Source: Acidimicrobium ferrooxidans (lineage in GTDB: Bacteria > Actinomycetota > Geothermincolia > Fen-727 > Anoxymicrobiaceae). From it: 64,000 nt of DNA. The stretch lies in contig DYIU01000001.1 in the NCBI GenBank assembly GCA_020723485.1, positions 693,850-757,849 of the forward strand, written 5' to 3'. The notes beneath the pieces were generated by a model. The model was given only the letters and a program-made list of their open reading frames with translations, was not told the origin of the DNA and searched no databases. A program made the translations under genes and the position numbers. Positions 60,481 through 64,000 of the stretch are shown one piece after another. Position 1 is the stretch's first letter, and the number at the start of each line of letters is the position of its first letter.

Positions 60481-61407
60481 TTGCCTGACGATGGCCTGCA
60501 AGGAGTTCTGGGGCTGATTGGGAAGACACCGGTCGTAGAGATCGGCGCGCCCATCAACCCCAACCCGAAAGTGCGCATACTGGCGAAGCTCGAGGGGTTT
60601 AATCCCTGCAGCTCGGTCAAGGACCGCATCGCGCTATACATGATCGAGGGCGCGGAGGAGCGCGGGGAGCTCGAGCGCGGCATGACCATCCTCGAGCCCA
60701 CCAGCGGTAACACCGGCATCGGCCTTGCCATGGTGGCGGCCCTCAAGGGCTACACCATAAAGATAGTGATGCCCCAGACCATGAGCGTGGAGCGCCAGCA
60801 GGCGCTGAAAGCGTTCGGAGCCGAGCTCATACTCACCCCGGGCGAGGAGGGCATGAACGGCGCCATCGCCCTGGGGCGCAAGCTCGCCGAGGACCCGCAG
60901 TACTACATGCCCAACCAGTTCGAGAACCCGGACAACGTCCGCGCCCACTACGAGGGCACGGGCGCGGAGATACTCGAGCAGACCGACGGGATAGACGTCT
61001 TCGTAGCGGGCATCGGGACGGGCGGGACGCTCATGGGTGTCTCCAGGAAGCTGCGGGAGCGCGACCCGAGGATGAAGGTCGTCGGGGTAGAGCCGTTCCC
61101 CAACTCGCGCATCCAGGGACTGAGGAACCTGGGCGACTTCATGCCCCCGATCTTCGACGTCTCGGTTCTCGACGAGAAGCTCAACGTGGACGACAGGTCC
61201 GCTTTCACCATGACGCGCGAGCTGGTCAGCAAGACCGGGCTCTTCGTGGGGATTTCCTCCGGAGCAGCCATGTGCGAGGCATGCCATCAGGCTACCCTGA
61301 TGGAGCGCGGCACCATCGCCATCATATTCCCGGACCGCGGAGACCGCTACCTCTCCACCGAGTGCTTCAGCCACCAGCGCTCGGACGCCCCCCTCGACGG
61401 CATCTGA
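60481..61407 (+). CDS. cysK: Cysteine synthase (O-acetylserine sulfhydrylase family)
   Basis: A 308-residue PLP enzyme that makes cysteine from O-acetylserine and sulfide. The PLP lysine is in SSVKDRIA (about residue 41), the substrate loop is TSGNTGIGLAM, the phosphate-binding GTGGTLMG is near 180 and GISSGAA is near 258. Length fits CysK/CysM; CysM or cystathionine-beta-synthase-like activity cannot be excluded. The TTG start has GGAGGAG upstream. A perfect TATAAT at 60411 may be its -10, leaving a GC-rich leader of about 60 bases. Confidence 0.9.
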   Translation: MPDDGLQGVLGLIGKTPVVEIGAPINPNPKVRILAKLEGFNPCSSVKDRIALYMIEGAEERGELERGMTILEPTSGNTGIGLAMVAALKGYTIKIVMPQTMSVERQQALKAFGAELILTPGEEGMNGAIALGRKLAEDPQYYMPNQFENPDNVRAHYEGTGAEILEQTDGIDVFVAGIGTGGTLMGVSRKLRERDPRMKVVGVEPFPNSRIQGLRNLGDFMPPIFDVSVLDEKLNVDDRSAFTMTRELVSKTGLFVGISSGAAMCEACHQATLMERGTIAIIFPDRGDRYLSTECFSHQRSDAPLDGI

Positions 61408-61503
61408 CCTCCGGTCTGACACCGGGATTGAAATCCGCATGCCGTTGGTCGGGGTCCCCATCGTTACATTGAGGAAGATCCCCAACCGTTCACGATGGGG
61501 GTA

Positions 61504-61547
61504 TTGGACGTTTTGGTTGCTTTGCTGTATCATCAAGCAGAGCAACC
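61504..61547 (+). promoter_or_regulatory. Promoter with overlapping dyad operator before the pseudokinase
   Basis: GGTTGCTTTGCT (61515-61526) and AGCAGAGCAACC (61536-61547) are inverted with one mismatch and flank TATCAT (61528-61533), a good -10. The right arm ends at the ATG. No ribosome site is present. A second inverted pair, CCCCATCGT/ACGATGGGG, lies at 61456-61500. Repressor binding would cover the -10. Confidence 0.5.
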
Positions 61548-62501
61548 ATGGATGACTCAGATCTTTTCAGTGACGCAGGATACTCTCTGGAAGTGCCCCT
61601 GGACGAGGACGAATGGGGTTCGCTCTACCGCGCCACCTACGTACCGCACCGCCGGGAGGTCCTGCTGAGGGCGTTTCCACCGGGCCTCGCGCGCGAGCCG
61701 CGAGCCTGGGACCTGATGCAGGCCGAGATCGGGGCCTGGGCGCGGCTCGAGCACCCCGGCATCGTACAGGCGCTCGACTGGGGAGAGGTGTCCGGCAGGT
61801 GCTTCCTGGCGGCCTCTATGCCCGAGGGCAGGCAGCTCGGCGAGCTCCTCGGCGAGGATTCGGGGCTTGAGGGTGCCGACGACGTCTTCATGGGGCTCCT
61901 GGTCTCGATGGAGGCGGCGCGGCAGTGGGGGGTCCTCCACCTCGGGCTGGGGCTCTCCAACATCTGGGTCGCACCGCGTGGCGCCGTGCAGGTAAGCGAG
62001 TTCGGGTTCTGGTACGTCGCCCGCGAATTCCCGGAGTTACTTCCCGCCGCTCCGCGGTTCGCCGCCCCGGAGCAGGCCTCCGGGGGCAGGACCGGCGCCG
62101 CGACCGACGTATACTCGCTCGGCGTCCTGTACGTGGCGATGAGGTTCGGCCTGAAAGCCGCCCGGGAAGCATCGACGGGCGATCCCCTCCCGGGCGGACT
62201 GGAAAGCCGCATGCCGGCGGTCGCGTACTGCCTGGAGCGTGAGCCGCTCGCCCGATTCAGGTCCGCGCGCGAGCTGGCCGAGGCGTTCGGGTGGGTCCCT
62301 GACGAGTGGTTGTACGACGAGCACCGCGAGTGCCCCCTCTGCAGGCTCAAGAGCGAGGTCCAGAAAGAGGCTTCCGGCGCCGCCTGGACAATCCCCTCCT
62401 CCGGTGTGAAAGCAGGGGACTCCTGGGTGAAGTACGCCTGGGCGCTCATAATCGCTCTTGCGGTGGCCACCGCCGTCGTCTGGTGGCTCGCTCTGAGGTA
62501 G
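61548..62501 (+). CDS. Membrane-anchored Ser/Thr pseudokinase
   Basis: A 317-residue protein with a protein-kinase fold (about residues 10-255) and a C-terminal transmembrane helix (about 290-314). Landmarks remain, but catalytic residues do not: the ATP lysine of VAIK is Arg41 (VLLRAF), HRDLKPxN is HLGLGLSN (131-138, catalytic Asp lost), and DFG is EFG (151-153). The activation-segment end FAAPEQASGG and DVYSLGVLYV are well kept, so the fold should be intact. A CPLC motif precedes the helix. It probably acts as a scaffold or sensor. Confidence 0.82.
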   Translation: MDDSDLFSDAGYSLEVPLDEDEWGSLYRATYVPHRREVLLRAFPPGLAREPRAWDLMQAEIGAWARLEHPGIVQALDWGEVSGRCFLAASMPEGRQLGELLGEDSGLEGADDVFMGLLVSMEAARQWGVLHLGLGLSNIWVAPRGAVQVSEFGFWYVAREFPELLPAAPRFAAPEQASGGRTGAATDVYSLGVLYVAMRFGLKAAREASTGDPLPGGLESRMPAVAYCLEREPLARFRSARELAEAFGWVPDEWLYDEHRECPLCRLKSEVQKEASGAAWTIPSSGVKAGDSWVKYAWALIIALAVATAVVWWLALR

Positions 62502-62506
62502 GGGCC

Positions 62507-63301
62507 CTAGAGGGGTACGAGGGTCATCTTACGGCCGTGGAAGACGGCGTGTTCCGTGTAGCCCGCTCCCTCGAGGAGCTCGAGGGCCATGTCGAAGTCG
62601 CGCCCGACGTCCTCCGGGCAGTGCGCGTCCGAGCCGAGCGTCACCGGCACGCCGAGCTCCGCGGCGATGCGCACGAAAGCCGACTCGGGGTATATCTCCT
62701 TCACCGGCCAGCGCAGTCCCGCCGTGTTCACCTCATAGCAGGTCCCCCGCTCCTTCATCGCCTCCAGCAGCCCGCGGTACGCCGGACTGAGGTCCACGGT
62801 CGGGCGCTTGTCGAACTTCTTGGCGAGGTCCGGGTGGCCGACTATGTCGTAGACACCGCTCTGGACCATCGCTCTTACCTCGCCCAGGTACTCCATGTAG
62901 AATTCGTCGAGGTCCAGCTCGTCGTACCGGTCAACGTCCAGGGGGGAGTCGAATATCCAGTCGCCGAGCACGTGCACCGACCCTATGACATAATCGAACG
63001 GGAACCGCTCCAGCATCGCGACCCGCTCGGCCTGCGTGGGCCCGTGGTAGTCGGCCTCTATACCGAGGAGGACTTTTATCCGGCCACCGTACCGCTCTCT
63101 CGCCTCCAGCACCTCCTCGACGTATCCGGGAAGCTGCTCCGGCGTCATCGCCAGGTGCGCGTCCTCCGCGTAGAGCATCGGCATGTGGTCTGCGATGCCC
63201 ACCTGCTTAAAACCCTTCTCGATCGCCGACGCCACCAGCTCGTCGACCGTGCCCCGCGCGTGCCCGCACAGTTGCGTGTGAATGTGGTAGTCGGCTTTCA
63301 C
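62507..63301 (-). CDS. PHP-domain phosphoesterase, histidinol-phosphatase (HisJ)-like
   Basis: A 264-residue PHP-family metal phosphoesterase. The first metal motif is DYHIHTQLCGHA at the N-terminus; others are GIADHMP, GIEADY, IGSVHVLG, VGHPDLAKK and the terminal GSDAHCPEDVG. This set matches HisJ-type histidinol phosphatases, which remove phosphate from histidinol phosphate, but no other his genes are near and the PHP family is broad. The start overlaps the upstream stop (ATGA), so the gene is coupled to the PH-domain protein. Confidence 0.85.
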   Translation of the reverse strand: MKADYHIHTQLCGHARGTVDELVASAIEKGFKQVGIADHMPMLYAEDAHLAMTPEQLPGYVEEVLEARERYGGRIKVLLGIEADYHGPTQAERVAMLERFPFDYVIGSVHVLGDWIFDSPLDVDRYDELDLDEFYMEYLGEVRAMVQSGVYDIVGHPDLAKKFDKRPTVDLSPAYRGLLEAMKERGTCYEVNTAGLRWPVKEIYPESAFVRIAAELGVPVTLGSDAHCPEDVGRDFDMALELLEGAGYTEHAVFHGRKMTLVPL

Positions 63302-64000
63302 GTCCCGGGCTCCTTCTTCAGCCTGTCGAGCAGTGAGCTCTTCGCGTCCTCGAACTCGGTATCGGATATCACGCCGCGCTCCCTCATCGAGTCGAGGCGC
63401 TCGATCTGGTCCACTATCTCCGAGTAGAGCGGCGGGCGCTCCGGTGGCAGGGGTGGCAGCTCGGCTGTTGGCTGCTCGCGCTTTACCTCGCGGGCCGCCT
63501 CCCGGGCGAGCGACCTCGCGCCTTCTCCCGGCGCGTCTCCCCGCGCCGCGTGGACCTGCTCCAGGATGGCGAGCTTGAGCTTTCCCGGGTCCGGGAGGTC
63601 GAAGAAAGGGGCCTTGCCCTTGTCGGCGACCTCGATGACGATGTCCCCCATGCCGACAATGCGGCCCAGAACCATCTGGCAGCCGGTTACGTCATTAACC
63701 CTGGACAGGGGTACCTCCCGGGAGTGCCTGGTCAGAACGCCCGACTGGTAGACGAGGCGGCGGTCGGTCAGCACGAAGTTCACGTGAGACCAGACCGCGA
63801 TCCTCCAGGCGAAGTAGAGCGCCAGGGCGGCCAGGACGGCGAAGCCCGCGAGGAGCACCCAACCCTCCCGGAAGAACCCGACCTTCGCCACGAGCACGAG
63901 CCAGACGACCAGGAAGACCAGGAGCGGAAGGGCGGGCCTGGAGAGGGTGAAAGGGTGGTGGTGGACGTCGAAGACTATCGTCTCGTCCTTCGCCAGCGAT
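63298..64000 (-). CDS. Bacterial PH-domain membrane protein with SHOCT tail (N-terminus beyond window)
   Basis: The visible 233 residues, open at the right edge, contain two transmembrane helices (LPLLVFLVVWLVLV and WVLLAGFAVLAALALYFA), a bPH2/YdbS-type domain (VLTDRRLVYQSGVL, VPLSRVNDVTG, MGDIVIEVADKG), a charged linker and a C-terminal SHOCT motif (LDSMRERGVISDTEFEDAKSSLL). A further piece before the first helix (ETIVFDVHHHP) suggests another domain to the right. Such proteins sit in the cytoplasmic membrane; the function is poorly known. Its stop overlaps the PHP gene start. Confidence 0.82.
   Translation of the reverse strand, partial: SLAKDETIVFDVHHHPFTLSRPALPLLVFLVVWLVLVAKVGFFREGWVLLAGFAVLAALALYFAWRIAVWSHVNFVLTDRRLVYQSGVLTRHSREVPLSRVNDVTGCQMVLGRIVGMGDIVIEVADKGKAPFFDLPDPGKLKLAILEQVHAARGDAPGEGARSLAREAAREVKREQPTAELPPLPPERPPLYSEIVDQIERLDSMRERGVISDTEFEDAKSSLLDRLKKEPGT

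Overview
The window looks like a chromosomal piece of a high-GC, deep-branching actinobacterium, probably from an anaerobic or subsurface lineage. The evidence is strong G/C bias at third codon positions, an inositol-phosphate synthase paired with a PadR regulator, an LCP cell-wall ligase, Veg, fatty-acid oxidation genes, and several very large secreted proteins ending in repeats that begin YLAEGTTAWGF. No rRNA, tRNA, CRISPR array, phage or transposase gene was seen. The lineage is an inference, not a measurement.

Layout. 1-4.2 kb: the N-terminus of a membrane protein, two alpha/beta hydrolases, a UDP-sugar epimerase/decarboxylase and a hotdog thioesterase. 4.5-7.5 kb: a small unknown protein, ino1, padR with a clear operator/promoter, and an MBL-fold hydrolase. 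7.7-12.2 kb: a MoxR / DUF58 / TgpA-transglutaminase operon. 12.2-18.5 kb: thiolase, veg with a textbook promoter, two secreted proteins (one transglutaminase-like), an SDR protein with a degenerate active site, a zinc-ribbon protein and a small unknown. 18.5-26.2 kb: a LytTR response regulator, then a cell-surface operon of two WxL-like secreted proteins, a DUF916-like membrane protein and a 1313-residue propeller/TIG/repeat protein. 26.4-33.7 kb: an MFS transporter, ClpB, an LCP protein and a CpaB-like protein. 33.8-38.6 kb: a tight operon mtnP-pfkB-site-2 protease-moaD-like-thiF/moeB-like, plus an FmdB zinc ribbon. 38.8-47.3 kb: a REC-GAF-GGDEF diguanylate cyclase, a giant subtilase and a fadA/fadB pair. 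47.5-53.4 kb: a GyrI-like protein, nucleoside hydrolase, arginase-family protein, GH36 alpha-galactosidase and an alpha/beta hydrolase. 53.7-59.8 kb: a molybdenum/tungsten-linked cluster made of a TupA-like lipoprotein, three secreted or membrane proteins built from molybdopterin-oxidoreductase-like domains, and a Mop (molbindin). 59.8-64 kb: an SRPBCC protein, cysteine synthase, a membrane-anchored pseudokinase, a PHP phosphatase and a PH/SHOCT membrane protein.

Most unusual region. The 410-bp gap between the divergent genes at 56,577 (minus) and 56,988 (plus) holds back-to-back promoters. Each drives a structured leader of the same architecture: a covarying P1 helix, a hairpin with a tetraloop-receptor-like loop, a hairpin capped by a GAAA tetraloop, and a shared CCTCCCG...TTGGAAA strand. 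One leader feeds tandem intrinsic terminators and the other buries the Shine-Dalgarno sequence. Their form and the Mo/W neighbours suggest molybdenum/tungsten-cofactor riboswitches controlling an extracellular Mo-domain system.

Repeats. Two non-autonomous families run through the window: a 159-bp element with inverted ends, present three times and always between convergent genes, and a REPIN-like family with core GGGGTCAGGTC at 14 places, several of which now encode protein C-termini.
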